From Nonomuraea coxensis DSM 45129 (GTDB lineage: Bacteria; Actinomycetota; Actinomycetes; Streptosporangiales; Streptosporangiaceae): 64,000 bases of DNA. The stretch lies in the NCBI RefSeq assembly GCF_019397265.1, contig NZ_CP068985.1, positions 5,944,001-6,008,000 on the forward strand. The letters run 5' to 3'. The translations under genes were made by a program, and so were the position numbers. Positions 8,405-17,072 of the stretch are shown piece by piece. The notes below the pieces were generated by a model. The model worked only from the letters and a program-made list of their open reading frames with translations, made no database searches and had not been told where the DNA came from. Within the stretch, counting starts at the first letter, position 1. The number at the start of each line of letters is the position of its first letter.

Positions 8405-8888
8405 GCCCTGCCGGTCCCTCGCGGTGCCGACGGGGAAAACCATACCGCACTCCGGCACCTGCTGGCGAAGCGAAGCGGCCGGGAGGCGGGTGTCGGGCAG
8501 GTGCCGGGCGGGTTCCGGGGGGTGCCTGGCGGTCGCGGCGGAGGGATTCAGGGTGAAAGGCGGCGGTTGCCCACCGGCGAGTGGGGTCGGTGACATACCA
8601 TCGTCGTGTCCCGGAAGTGGGCGGTCGCGATCTTTCTTGAGAAACGTTCATGATCGGCCGTTCCGGGGCAGGCTCGACAGCACGCAAAACCCTTGCAAAT
8701 GCGACCCGATTGATGCCGTTTAGCCTGGTAGATGCCTGAATGTCCAGCTGTGATGTGCGTTACAGAAGGCCCCTGAGGCGGAATCTTTCCTACAGGTTTC
8801 TTCGTTCCGCGTCATAGCTCAGGACGAAGTCCGTCAGAGCAGTGAAAGCCCCGAAGAGGGGACCTACGACGAAAAGGTTTGGCTGACG
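8405..8888. other. 484-bp intergenic region upstream of ssgB, no gene seen
   Basis: No convincing coding frame covers this stretch between tRNA-Val and ssgB. The part from about 8630 to 8888 is distinctly less G/C-rich than its surroundings, which fits a long regulated leader for a developmental gene. I could not identify a confident -35/-10 pair or operator. The ssgB ribosome-binding site is weak (AAAGG about 13 nt before ATG). Confidence 0.5.
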
Positions 8889-9305
8889 ATGAACAGCACC
8901 ACCGTCTCCGCCGAGCTTGGCCTTCGGCTTGTGGTCCCCGACCGTACTACCGTCCCCCTGCTCGCCGGACTGAGCTACACAGCCGACGACCCTTACGCCA
9001 TCCGCATGGCCTTCCACGTAGGGAATGACGAGCCGGTCGAGTGGATCTTCGCCCGCGAGTTGCTGACCGTGGGCATCGTGAGGCGTGTCGGCGACGGCGA
9101 CGTGCAGGTCTGGCCCGCCCGCGCCGATGGAGAGCGCACGCTCCACATCAGCCTCACCTCGCCGTTCGGCCAGGCGCTGTTCGAGGTGCCGCTGGCGCCG
9201 CTGACGGAGTTCCTGCACCGCACGTACGAGAAGGTGCCGGCGGGACGTGAGACCGACTTCATGGACCTCGATGCCGAGTTGACCAACATGCTCTGGCCGT
9301 CCTGA
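8889..9305 (+). CDS. ssgB: Sporulation-specific cell division protein SsgB
   Basis: A 138-residue SsgA-like protein. Such proteins recruit FtsZ to future septation sites during sporulation of aerial hyphae, with SsgB acting at the septum together with SsgA. The sequence follows the Streptomyces SsgB pattern throughout. It starts MNSTTVSAELGLRLVVPD, then has VPLLAGLSYTADDPYAIRMAF, VEWIFARELLTVG, the basic/aromatic VQVWPARADG, and ends DLDAELTNMLWPS. Length matches the family (about 135-140). It is monocistronic, with a long upstream region and a strong downstream hairpin. Its presence shows that the host is a sporulating actinomycete. Confidence 0.93.
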   Translation: MNSTTVSAELGLRLVVPDRTTVPLLAGLSYTADDPYAIRMAFHVGNDEPVEWIFARELLTVGIVRRVGDGDVQVWPARADGERTLHISLTSPFGQALFEVPLAPLTEFLHRTYEKVPAGRETDFMDLDAELTNMLWPS

Positions 9306-9326
9306 GCCACGAGAAGACGTGAAGTG

Positions 9327-9362
9327 AAGGGGGCGGGCCCGATCGTACGGGCCCGCCCCCTT
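9327..9362. terminator. Strong bidirectional terminator between ssgB and DUF305 gene
   Basis: G/C-rich arms 9329-9341 and 9348-9360 pair perfectly over 13 bp with a 6-nt loop (ATCGTA). Flanking AA at 9327-9328 and TT at 9361-9362 extend the stem, giving U-runs on both strands. It serves the convergent ssgB and DUF305 transcripts. Confidence 0.85.
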
Positions 9363-9373
9363 TCGCGTGCGTC

Positions 9374-10072
9374 TCACGCGGGCGGCAGGGACTCCATGGC
9401 GGCGCGCATGCGGGCGATCTCGATGCTCTGACCCGCGTACACGTCCTTGGCCAGCAGCCGCATGCGGTGGTCGCGGCCGCCGGCCAGCTCCTCCTCCGCC
9501 ATCGTCACGGCGCCCTCGTGGTGGCGGGTCATGAGCCGCAGGAACAGGCGGTCGAAGGCGTCGCCGCGGGCGGCCCGCAGGGCGTTCAGCTCCTCCTCCG
9601 TGGCCATCCCGTAGCCGGAGCCGGTGCCCGCCGCCGTGTGGTCGTGACCGGCGGGGGCGGGGCGGCCGAGGCCGGCGAGCCAGCTCGTCATCGCCCTGAT
9701 CTCGGGGGTCTGGGCGGCGGTGATCGCGCGGGCGACCCGGCGTACGACGTCCGTCGTGGTGCGCTCCTCGACCAGTGAGGTCATCTCCAGCGCCTGCCGG
9801 TGATGCGGGATCATCGCCTCCGCGAAGCGCACGTCGGCGGCCACGGTCGGCTGCGGCGTCCGGCCCACCCGCTCCCCCGGCGTCGCGGTCCGCGCGGGCG
9901 CCCCGGGGCTGCCCGGCACGATGACGGGCGCGTCCGTGCCGATCGCGGACGGCGGCCGGACCGCCTCGGCCGCGCACGCGGCGGTGGAGAGAGCGCAGGC
10001 GGCAAGCACCGAAAGCACCTTAACTGTGATGAATGCCGTACGCGGCCGCGAACCTGCTGACATACCTTCCAT
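9374..10072 (-). CDS. DUF305 domain lipoprotein
   Basis: A 232-residue exported protein. The N-terminal signal (about residues 10-33) ends LSTAACAAE, compatible with a lipobox. DUF305 (ferritin-like four-helix fold) fills about 75-230, with the paired His motifs FAEAMIPHHRQALEM and LFLRLMTRHHEGAVTMAEEE, plus the terminal YAGQSIEIARMRAAMES. These His/Met/Glu-rich helices are typical of the family, for which metal binding, often copper, has been proposed. ATG at 10072 is used; an in-frame ATG at 10063 is possible. It diverges from an LVIVD lipoprotein gene, and the starts are only 30 bp apart, so the two share a promoter region and probably a role at the cell surface. Confidence 0.87.
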   Translation of the reverse strand: MEGMSAGSRPRTAFITVKVLSVLAACALSTAACAAEAVRPPSAIGTDAPVIVPGSPGAPARTATPGERVGRTPQPTVAADVRFAEAMIPHHRQALEMTSLVEERTTTDVVRRVARAITAAQTPEIRAMTSWLAGLGRPAPAGHDHTAAGTGSGYGMATEEELNALRAARGDAFDRLFLRLMTRHHEGAVTMAEEELAGGRDHRMRLLAKDVYAGQSIEIARMRAAMESLPPA

Positions 10073-10102
10073 AGTGAGCTACGAGACAAAGGGGAATGCG
10101 CG

Positions 10103-11491
10103 TTGATCTCTGCCAAGCTGCGCGGAGCGGTGTCGGTCGCGGCGACGCTGTTGCTGACCGCCGCGTGCGCGGGCGGCCCGTCGGCCTCAGGGGAGCCGGC
10201 GAGCTCAGACACCTCCCAGCAGGAGACCAGCGCTCCAGCGGACCGATCCCCGGCCGGGGACGGCGTCACGGCCAGCGACAACGTCAGGCAGGTCGCGCAC
10301 GTGCCGAGGACCGCCCCGTTCGACGGACGGGACGACATCAACACCGACCTCGCCTTCCAGGGCGACTACGCCTTCCAGGGCAATTTTGGCGGTTTCGCCA
10401 TCTACGACATCAGCGATCCGAAGAAGCCCAAGACCGTCACCCAGGTGGCCTGCCCCGGCCAGCAGAACGACGTGTCGGTCTACCGGAACCTGCTGATCCT
10501 GTCCATCGACGAGCCGGTGTCCGGCCCGGAGTGCGACGCGGACGACGACGAGCCCGCCTGGGAGGGGCTGCGCATCTTCGACGTCAGCGACAAGGCAAGC
10601 CCGCGCTACGTCGGCGCCGTCGCGACCGACTGCGGCTCGCACACGCACACGATGGTGCCCGCCGGGGACACCCTGTACGTCTACGTCTCCTCCCCCGGCC
10701 CGGTTCCCGAGTCGCGGACCTGCCCGCCGCCCCACGAGCTGATCCAGATCGTGGAGATCCCGATGGGGGCGCCGCAGTCGGCGCGGGTGGTGGCCAAGCC
10801 GGACATCTTCCCCGAGCGCCAGCACGACGAGATGCTCTCGGGCTGCCACGACATCACCGCCTACCCGGAGAAGAAGCTGGCCGCGGCCGCCTGCTTCGGC
10901 GACGGCGTGCTGCTCGACATCGCCGACCCGGTACGGCCGAAGGTGCTCCAGCAGCTCACCGACACCGAGAACTTCTCGATCTGGCACTCGGCGACGTTCA
11001 ACAACGACGCGACCAAGGTCGTCTTCAGCGACGAGCTCGGCGGCGGCGGCCAGGCCACCTGCGACCGCGGCACGCCGCGCACCAAGGGCGCGAACGCCGT
11101 GTACGACCTGGTGGACAACAGACTGGAGCTGCGCGGCTACTTCAAGATCGACCGTGAGCAGCAGCAGGACGAGAACTGCGTGGCCCACAACGGCTCGCTG
11201 ATCCCGGTGCCGGGCAAGGACGTCATGGTCCAGGCGTGGTACCAGGGCGGCGTGTCCGTCTGGGACTTCACCGACTCGGCCGCCCCGAGGGAGATCGGCT
11301 ACTTCGAGCGCGGCCCGCACCGGCCGCCGACCATCGCGGGCTCCTGGTCGGCCTACTACTACAACGGCTACATCTACTCCAGCGACATCATGGAGGGCCT
11401 GGACGTCCTGGAGATCGACGACCCGCTCACCGACCCGGCCAAGAAGGTCAAGATGGACGACTTCAACGTCCAGACCCAGAAGAGCTACTGA
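10103..11491 (+). CDS. LVIVD-repeat lipoprotein (beta-propeller)
   Basis: A 462-residue exported lipoprotein starting at TTG 10103, with GGGGA about 8 nt upstream. The signal peptide has the lipobox LLTAACAGG, so Cys about 22 would be acylated. After a low-complexity Ser/Gln linker comes a propeller built of repeats of the form GGFAIYDISDPKKPKTVTQV, LRIFDVSDKASPRYVGAV, and VSVWDFTDSAAPREIGYFE. These are the LVIVD pattern. Biochemical function is unknown; some family members bind metals or act in adhesion. It is divergent from the DUF305 lipoprotein, a pairing that recurs in actinobacteria. A 14-bp hairpin follows the stop. Confidence 0.88.
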   Translation: MISAKLRGAVSVAATLLLTAACAGGPSASGEPASSDTSQQETSAPADRSPAGDGVTASDNVRQVAHVPRTAPFDGRDDINTDLAFQGDYAFQGNFGGFAIYDISDPKKPKTVTQVACPGQQNDVSVYRNLLILSIDEPVSGPECDADDDEPAWEGLRIFDVSDKASPRYVGAVATDCGSHTHTMVPAGDTLYVYVSSPGPVPESRTCPPPHELIQIVEIPMGAPQSARVVAKPDIFPERQHDEMLSGCHDITAYPEKKLAAAACFGDGVLLDIADPVRPKVLQQLTDTENFSIWHSATFNNDATKVVFSDELGGGGQATCDRGTPRTKGANAVYDLVDNRLELRGYFKIDREQQQDENCVAHNGSLIPVPGKDVMVQAWYQGGVSVWDFTDSAAPREIGYFERGPHRPPTIAGSWSAYYYNGYIYSSDIMEGLDVLEIDDPLTDPAKKVKMDDFNVQTQKSY

Positions 11492-11496
11492 GTTCC

Positions 11497-11529
11497 GGCT
11501 CCGGCCGCGCGGGACGCGCGGCCGGAGCC
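11497..11529 (+). terminator. Terminator hairpin after LVIVD gene
   Basis: GGCTCCGGCCGCGC (11497-11510) pairs perfectly with 11516-11529 around a GGGAC loop (14-bp stem) directly after the TGA at 11491. The following sequence is not T-rich, so it may also serve the convergent pabC transcript. Confidence 0.7.
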
Positions 11530-11549
11530 CGGACGTGGGTGTGCGCCGG

Positions 11550-12380
11550 TCACGGGTCCAGGTCGGAGGCGGCGCGCTCGGCGAAGACCCGCATGGCCTT
11601 GCTGGTGATCGGGCCGGGGGCGATCGGCAGCTCGGTGTCGTCCACGAGCTTGATGGGCTGCACGTCGCGCGTGGTGGAGGTGAGGAACGCCTCCTCGGCC
11701 TCGTACAGGGCCGACAGCGGGATGTCGGTCTCCTCGCCGCCGAACCACTCCAGCACCAGCCCGCGGGTCACGCCCGCCAGGCAGCCGGCCTCCAGCGTGG
11801 GGGTGACCAGACGGCCGTCGAGGACGAGGAAGACGTTGGAGCCGGTGCCCTCGCACAGGTTGCCCGCGAGGTTGCCGAAGACGGCCTCGCCGCCGCCGCG
11901 CTTCTTGGCGTAGAGGAGGGCCTTGGCGTTGTCGCCGTAGGAGGTGCTCTTGACGCCGGACAGCGCGCCGCGCTCGTTGCGCGGCCAGGGGACGACGGTG
12001 ACGTTCGCGGTGGCGGGGAACGGCTTCTGCTCGTCGATGATGACGACCGTCGTGGTGCCCTGGTTGCCGCGGTCGGAGCCGAGGGGGCCGGGGCCGCTGG
12101 TGTAGGTGACGCGGATGCGGCCCAGCGCCCAGCCGGGGGCGTTCTCCAGGAGGCGGTCGATGCCGCCGGCGATGGCGGCGACGTCCGGCTCGGGCAGGTC
12201 CATGCGCTGGGCGGAGAGCTTGAGCCGGTCGAGGTGCCTGGTCAGCGCGAACGACCGGCCGTTCACGAGCTTGATGGTCTCGAAGACACCGTCGCCGACC
12301 ATGAGCCCGTGGTCGAAGACCGAGACGGTGGCCTGCGCGGGGTCGATCAGCTCCCCGTTGACCCAGACAGGGATGTTCAT
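11550..12380 (-). CDS. pabC: Aminodeoxychorismate lyase (PLP class IV aminotransferase fold)
   Basis: A 276-residue fold-type IV PLP enzyme. The substrate and cofactor signatures are WVNGELIDPAQATVSVFDHG, GDGVFETIKLVNGR, the Lys-bearing KSTSYGDNAKALLYAKKRG, and CEGTGSNVFLVLDGRLVTP with LTSTTRDVQPI. Its ATG overlaps the stop of pabB by 4 nt, with AGGAAA just upstream. That coupling makes aminodeoxychorismate lyase (release of pyruvate to give 4-aminobenzoate for folate) more likely than a branched-chain or D-amino-acid aminotransferase. The lysine and the general fold are visible; the substrate is inferred from context. Confidence 0.87.
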   Translation of the reverse strand: MNIPVWVNGELIDPAQATVSVFDHGLMVGDGVFETIKLVNGRSFALTRHLDRLKLSAQRMDLPEPDVAAIAGGIDRLLENAPGWALGRIRVTYTSGPGPLGSDRGNQGTTTVVIIDEQKPFPATANVTVVPWPRNERGALSGVKSTSYGDNAKALLYAKKRGGGEAVFGNLAGNLCEGTGSNVFLVLDGRLVTPTLEAGCLAGVTRGLVLEWFGGEETDIPLSALYEAEEAFLTSTTRDVQPIKLVDDTELPIAPGPITSKAMRVFAERAASDLDP

Positions 12381-13390
12381 GCGTTTCCTCCTGTGGATGC
12401 CAGGGCTATGAGCCTGGCTGCTTTGAGCTCGGTCTCGAGCCATTCGCGCCGGGGATCGCTGCCCCAGGTGATGCCCGCTCCCGTGCCGAACCGGATCTCG
12501 CCTGCCGAGATCTGGAAGGTTCTGATGCCGACGGCCAGCGCCGCCGTGCGTCGGTCGGCGTCGACCCAGCCCACCGTGCCACAGTACGGGCCCCGGGGTG
12601 CCGGTTCGAGCTCGTTGATGATGCGCAGCGCGGACGATTTGGGGGCTCCCGTGACCGATCCCGGCGGGAACGTCGCGGCGAACAGCTCCGGCCAGCCGGC
12701 CCCCGGCGCGAGCCGCGCGCGTACGGTCGACACGAGGTGCACCAGCCCCGGGTGCTCCTCGACCACGCACAGCTCCGGCACCTCGACCGAGCCGACGGCC
12801 GCCACCTGGCCGAGGTCGTTGCGGACCAGGTCGACGATCATCACGTTCTCGGCGTGGTCCTTCGGCAGCAGGTCGGCGGCGGTGACGCCGGTGCCCTTGA
12901 TCGGCCGGGACTCGACGACGTCGCCGTCGCGCGCGAGGTAGAGCTCGGGCGAGGCGGTCACCACGCTGAGGCCGGGGAGGCGGACCACGCCGCCGTACGG
13001 GGCGGGGTTGCCCTCGGCGAGCCGGGCGGCCAGCGCGAGCGGGTCGGCGCCGGGCGGGAGCGGAGCGGTCAGGATCCGGCACAGGTTGGCCTGGTAGACC
13101 TCGCCCCGCTCGATGAGGGCGCGGATGGTGCGCACGCCGCGCTCGTAGGCGTCACGGTCGAGGGAGCTGCGCCACTCGTCCGGCTTTGGACCGTGCCAGG
13201 GCGTGGCGGGGCGGGGCAGCGGCGCGGGGCGTACCTGGTCGAAGCGGGCGCACGTCACCTTGCCCTCGTAGTCGACGACGACAGCCCACCAGCCCTCGCC
13301 GTCGAGCGCGGCGAGGTCGGAGGTCACGTCCCGAAGACCGGTGGCCAACATATGGCCTAAGCGGGCGAATCCGTCGTACACGCTTCCCAT
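12377..13390 (-). CDS. pabB: Aminodeoxychorismate synthase component I
   Basis: A 337-residue chorismate-binding enzyme, shorter than classical PabB because the N-terminal subdomain is reduced. The catalytic core is intact: EVYQANLCRIL, the signature SRPIKGTGVT, DHAENVMIVDLVRNDLG, FPPGSVTGAPKSSALRIINELE and the terminal GAGITWGSDPRREW. It aminates chorismate with ammonia from a glutaminase subunit (PabA), which is not adjacent. ATG at 13390 lies inside the end of the upstream LysR gene (34-nt overlap). It is translationally coupled to pabC downstream (ATGA overlap). Anthranilate synthase is less likely given the PabC partner. Confidence 0.88.
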   Translation of the reverse strand: MGSVYDGFARLGHMLATGLRDVTSDLAALDGEGWWAVVVDYEGKVTCARFDQVRPAPLPRPATPWHGPKPDEWRSSLDRDAYERGVRTIRALIERGEVYQANLCRILTAPLPPGADPLALAARLAEGNPAPYGGVVRLPGLSVVTASPELYLARDGDVVESRPIKGTGVTAADLLPKDHAENVMIVDLVRNDLGQVAAVGSVEVPELCVVEEHPGLVHLVSTVRARLAPGAGWPELFAATFPPGSVTGAPKSSALRIINELEPAPRGPYCGTVGWVDADRRTAALAVGIRTFQISAGEIRFGTGAGITWGSDPRREWLETELKAARLIALASTGGNA

Positions 13391-14277
13391 TCTTCCAGGA
13401 GCCGGACGAATTCCAGTGCGGCGGGGAGGGGGTCTTCCGGCAGGGCCGCGTACACCCTGCGGACGGGGGCCTGCCCGCGCAGGGGCCGCAGCACCAGACC
13501 GGCCGGTACGGCGCGGGCGGCCAGCTCGGGCACGAGCGTCACGCCGAGCCCGGCGGCGACGAAGCCGAACTTGCCGGTCCACTCGGCCACCCGCAGCCCG
13601 CCGCGCGGCGCGAACCCGGCGGCGGCGCACGCGGCGAGCAGCAGCGTCGGCTGGCCGCGCGGCGCGGCCTCGATCCACGTCTCCCCGGCCAGGTCACGCA
13701 GGTCCACCGCGTCCTCGGCGGCCAGCCGGTGCCCGGCGGGCAGGGCGACCAGCAGCCGGTCCTCCCGCAACGGCACCAGGCGGCCGGTGTCCGCGGCGGG
13801 CAGCCCCGCCGGGTAGTCGCTGATGACGGCGGCGTCCAGCGCCCCGGCGCGCAGGCGCTCCAGCAGCTTGGTGGTCAGCCCTTCGACCAGGCGCAGCTCG
13901 ACGCCGGGGCGGCGGGTGGCGAAGCGTCTGAGCGTGCCGGGCACCAGGTCCACGTTCGCGGTGGCGAACGCGCCCAGCCGCAGCGTGCCGCCCCGGCCGG
14001 CGTGCAGGGCGGCCAGCTCCTCCCCGGCCCGCTCCAGCCGGTCGAGCACGGCGGCGGCGTGCCGGTGCAGGGCGGCCCCCGCGGGGGTGAGCCGGACGCC
14101 GCGGGGCAGCCGTTCGAACAGCGGCCCGCCGGCGGCGCGTTCGAGGGCGGCGACGCGGCGGGAGACCGCGGACTGGGTCTGGCCGAGCAGTTCGGCGGCG
14201 GCGGTGAAGGAGCCGCTCCGCGCGACCTCGTCGAAGAGGCGGAGCGTGGCGGCGTCGAAGGCATTCGTGTCAGTCAT
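13357..14277 (-). CDS. LysR family transcriptional regulator
   Basis: A 306-residue regulator with an N-terminal winged HTH (FDAATLRLFDEVARSGSFTA, then TQSAVSRRVAALERAAGGPLFER). A LysR substrate-binding domain runs from about residue 90 (GTLRLGAFATANVDLVPGTL). Start is ATG 14277; an ATG at 14286 in frame is possible and neither has a clear ribosome-binding site. It diverges from the dehydrogenase-RidA fusion gene, with starts 57 bp apart, the usual arrangement of a LysR regulator and its target. It also overlaps pabB on its 3' side, so readthrough into the pab genes is likely. Confidence 0.9.
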   Translation of the reverse strand: MTDTNAFDAATLRLFDEVARSGSFTAAAELLGQTQSAVSRRVAALERAAGGPLFERLPRGVRLTPAGAALHRHAAAVLDRLERAGEELAALHAGRGGTLRLGAFATANVDLVPGTLRRFATRRPGVELRLVEGLTTKLLERLRAGALDAAVISDYPAGLPAADTGRLVPLREDRLLVALPAGHRLAAEDAVDLRDLAGETWIEAAPRGQPTLLLAACAAAGFAPRGGLRVAEWTGKFGFVAAGLGVTLVPELAARAVPAGLVLRPLRGQAPVRRVYAALPEDPLPAALEFVRLLEEWEACTTDSPA

Positions 14278-14334
14278 GGCTGCCATGCAATCTAGTCGGT
14301 GGTGGAATACCGGACTCACCGCTTCACTGGCCCC

Positions 14335-15525
14335 ATGATTGCTTTTCTCGGACAGGGACGGATGGGCGTCCCCATGGCCCGGCGGCTGGCGGCGGCCGGG
14401 CACGACGTGACCACCTGGCGGCGCGGCGCCGGCGTCTCCCCCGCCGCGGCCGTGGAGGGCGCGGACCTGGTCATCACGATGCTGAGCGACCCCGCGGCGG
14501 TGCGCGAGGTGCTGACGGCGGCGCTGCCGGGGCTGCGGCCGGGCGCGACGGTGGCCGAGATGTCGACGATCGGCCCTGAGGCGGTGCGCGAGCTGCGCGC
14601 GCTGCTGCCGGCCGGGGTGGGCCTGGTGGACGCGCCGGTGCTGGGCAGCGTCGGCCCGGCGGCCGAGGGCGCCCTTACCGTGCTGGCGGGCGGCGACGGC
14701 GACGACGTGGCGCGCTGCCGTGAGGTGCTGTCGGTGTTCGGCACGGTGCGCGAGCTCGGGCCGCTGGGCGCGGGCGCGGCCATGAAGCTGGCCGTGATGA
14801 ACGCGCTGGTGCCCGCCCAGGTGCTGCTGGCCGAGACGCTGGCGTACGGGGAGGCGCACGGCGTGGACCGCGAGGCGCTGTCCGACGTGCTGGCGCTCAC
14901 CCCGCTCGGCGCGCTGGCCGAGCGGCTGCGCGTGCCCGCCGCCGAGACCCGCTACTCCCTCGCGCACGCCGCCAAGGACCTGGAGCTGGGGGCGTGGGAG
15001 GGCGCGAGCGTCGCGGGGGCGGCCCGCGCCCGGCTGCAGGAGGCGCGGGCGGCCGGGCTCGGCGAGCGCGACCTGACCGCCATCGCCGGCCACGTGGCGG
15101 TGAGCCCGGCGGGTACGCGGGCGGTGCCGCTCAACCTGGCGACGGTCCCGGCCACGAACGGGATGTACTCGCACGCGGTGCGGGCCGGCGACACGCTCTA
15201 CGTCTCGGGGGTGGCGGCCTTCGACGAGCACGGCGAGATCGTCGGCGAGGGCTCGATGGCGGCCCAGTCGGAGCACGTCTACCAGGTCATCGGGCGCATC
15301 CTCGCCGACCAGGGCGCGGGGTTCGGCGACATCGCGTTCATCCGCACGTATCTGACGGACATGGACGCCCGCGCCGAGCACGGCGCGGTGCGCCGCAAGT
15401 ACATCACGGGCACGCCCCCGGCCAGCACGACCGTGGAGGTGTCGCGGCTGTTCATGCCGGGGCTGCTGCTGGAGGTGGACCTGATCGTGGCGCTGCCGTC
15501 GCGGGTCACGCCAGGGGGCCGGTGA
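14335..15525 (+). CDS. 3-hydroxyisobutyrate-dehydrogenase-type reductase fused to a RidA domain
   Basis: A 396-residue two-domain protein. Residues 1-260 are a beta-hydroxyacid dehydrogenase: Rossmann motif FLGQGRMGVPMARRLA, substrate loop DAPVLGSVGPAAEGALTVLAGG and catalytic Lys in GAAMKLAVMNALVPA (about residue 151). Residues about 265-390 are a complete RidA/YjgF domain: LATVPATNGMYSHAVRAGDT, LYVSGVAAFDEHGEIVG, FIRTYLTDMD with the carboxylate-binding Arg, PPASTTVEVSRLFMPGLLLEVD. RidA deaminates reactive enamines/imines, and the dehydrogenase reduces or oxidises short beta-hydroxyacids or imines. One chain could make and quench a reactive intermediate. It diverges from LysR and converges on hutH (20-nt overlap of ends). 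No frameshift is needed; the fusion is seen directly. Confidence 0.85.
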   Translation: MIAFLGQGRMGVPMARRLAAAGHDVTTWRRGAGVSPAAAVEGADLVITMLSDPAAVREVLTAALPGLRPGATVAEMSTIGPEAVRELRALLPAGVGLVDAPVLGSVGPAAEGALTVLAGGDGDDVARCREVLSVFGTVRELGPLGAGAAMKLAVMNALVPAQVLLAETLAYGEAHGVDREALSDVLALTPLGALAERLRVPAAETRYSLAHAAKDLELGAWEGASVAGAARARLQEARAAGLGERDLTAIAGHVAVSPAGTRAVPLNLATVPATNGMYSHAVRAGDTLYVSGVAAFDEHGEIVGEGSMAAQSEHVYQVIGRILADQGAGFGDIAFIRTYLTDMDARAEHGAVRRKYITGTPPASTTVEVSRLFMPGLLLEVDLIVALPSRVTPGGR

Positions 15526-17056
15526 CCTGCTCCACAGCGGCGATCACGCCGCCGTCGGCGACCAGGCGGACGGCGGCGTCGATCTCCGGCGCCAGGAACC
15601 GGTCGGGCCCGGGGGCGGGGACGGTCTCGCGCAGCGCCCGCACCACGGCGGCCGTGGCGGGCGCGGGCCGCAGGGGGGCGCGCAGGTCGAGCGCGCGGGC
15701 GGCGGTCAGCACCTCGATCGCCAGCACGCGGGTGAGCCCGTCGATCGACCTGCGCAGCTTGCGCGCCGCCGACCAGCCCATGGACACGTGGTCCTCCTGC
15801 ATGGCCGAGCTGGGGATGGAGTCGACGCTCGCGGGCACGGCCAGGCGCTTCAGCTCGGAGACGATCGCGGCCTGGGTGTACTGGGCGATCATGTGGCCCG
15901 AGTCCACGCCGGGGTCGTCGGCCAGGAAGGCGGGCAGGCCGTGGTTGCGGGCCACGTCGAGGAACCGGTCGGTACGCCGCTCCGACATGGAGGCCAGGTC
16001 GGCGGCGACGACGGCGAGGAAGTCCAGCACGTACGCGAGGGGCGCCCCGTGGAAGTTTCCGTTGGACTCCACCCGGCCGTCGGCCAGCACGGCCGGGTTG
16101 TCCACGGCGCTGGCCAGCTCCCGCTCGGCGACGGTGGCGGCGTGCGCGAGCGTGTCGCGGACCGCGCCGGCGACCTGCGGGGCGCAGCGCAGCGAGTAGG
16201 CGTCCTGGACGCGGGTGCACGCCTCCGGGTCGCGGTGGCTGGCCATGACGCCCGAGTCGCGCAGCACCTTCACCATGTTGGCGGCGGATGCGGCCTGGCC
16301 GGGATGGGGGCGCAGGGCCTGCAGTTCCGGGGCGAAGACGCGGTCGGTGCCGAGCAGCGCCTCGACGCTCATGGCGGCGCTCACGTCGGCGGTGCGGACC
16401 AGGCGGGTGAGGTCGTGGACGGCGAGGACGAGCATGCCGAGCATGCCGTCGGTGCCGTTGATGAGCGCGAGGCCCTCCTTGGCGGCCAGCTCGACGGGCT
16501 CGATGCGGGCCTGCTTCAGCGCCTCGGCGGCGGGGCGGAGGTCGCCGTCGCGGTCGCGGACCACGCCCTCGCCCATGAGCGTGAGCGCGACGTGCGCGAG
16601 CGGGGCGAGGTCGCCGGAGCAGCCGAGGCTGCCGTACTCGTGCACGACGGGGGTTAGGCCGGCGCTGATCAGGGCGGCCAGCGTTCTGGCGGTGACCGGG
16701 CGGATGCCGGTGTGGCCGGTGGCGAGAGTGTGCAGGCGCAGCAGCATGAGGGCGCGGACGACCTCGGTCTCGACCTCGGGGCCGTTGCCGGCCGCGTGCG
16801 AGCGGACGAGGGAGCGCTGGAGCTGCGCGCGCAGCGCCGGGTCGATGTGCCGGGTGGCGAGGGCGCCGAAGCCGGTCGAGACCCCGTACGCGGGGACGGG
16901 GCTCTCGGCCAGCTCGTCCACCCGCTGGCGGGCGGCGGCCATGGCGGCCACGGCGTCGTCGGTGAGCCTGACCGCCGCGCCGTGGCGGGCCACGTCGATC
17001 ACGTCCTGGAAGCTCAGCGGCTCGGGGCCGACGGCCACGACTCCGTTGTCGCGCAT
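15506..17056 (-). CDS. hutH: Histidine ammonia-lyase
   Basis: A 516-residue member of the MIO aromatic amino acid lyase family that deaminates histidine to urocanate, the first step of histidine degradation. The MIO-forming segment is GSLGCSGDLAPLAH, so the cofactor would arise from Cys-Ser-Gly (146-148) rather than Ala-Ser-Gly. This variant is known in streptomycete HutH. Other hallmarks are AYGVSTGFGAL, LALINGTDGMLGM, QDAYSLRCAPQVAGA, ESNGNFHGAPLAY and SSAMQEDHVSMGWSAARK. ATG 17056 has GAGGGA nine nt upstream. The other hut genes are not adjacent. The gene follows an ArsR regulator by 16 bp and is probably cotranscribed with it. Confidence 0.93.
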   Translation of the reverse strand: MRDNGVVAVGPEPLSFQDVIDVARHGAAVRLTDDAVAAMAAARQRVDELAESPVPAYGVSTGFGALATRHIDPALRAQLQRSLVRSHAAGNGPEVETEVVRALMLLRLHTLATGHTGIRPVTARTLAALISAGLTPVVHEYGSLGCSGDLAPLAHVALTLMGEGVVRDRDGDLRPAAEALKQARIEPVELAAKEGLALINGTDGMLGMLVLAVHDLTRLVRTADVSAAMSVEALLGTDRVFAPELQALRPHPGQAASAANMVKVLRDSGVMASHRDPEACTRVQDAYSLRCAPQVAGAVRDTLAHAATVAERELASAVDNPAVLADGRVESNGNFHGAPLAYVLDFLAVVAADLASMSERRTDRFLDVARNHGLPAFLADDPGVDSGHMIAQYTQAAIVSELKRLAVPASVDSIPSSAMQEDHVSMGWSAARKLRRSIDGLTRVLAIEVLTAARALDLRAPLRPAPATAAVVRALRETVPAPGPDRFLAPEIDAAVRLVADGGVIAAVEQVTGPLA

Positions 17057-17072
17057 GGTGGGCACTCCCTCG

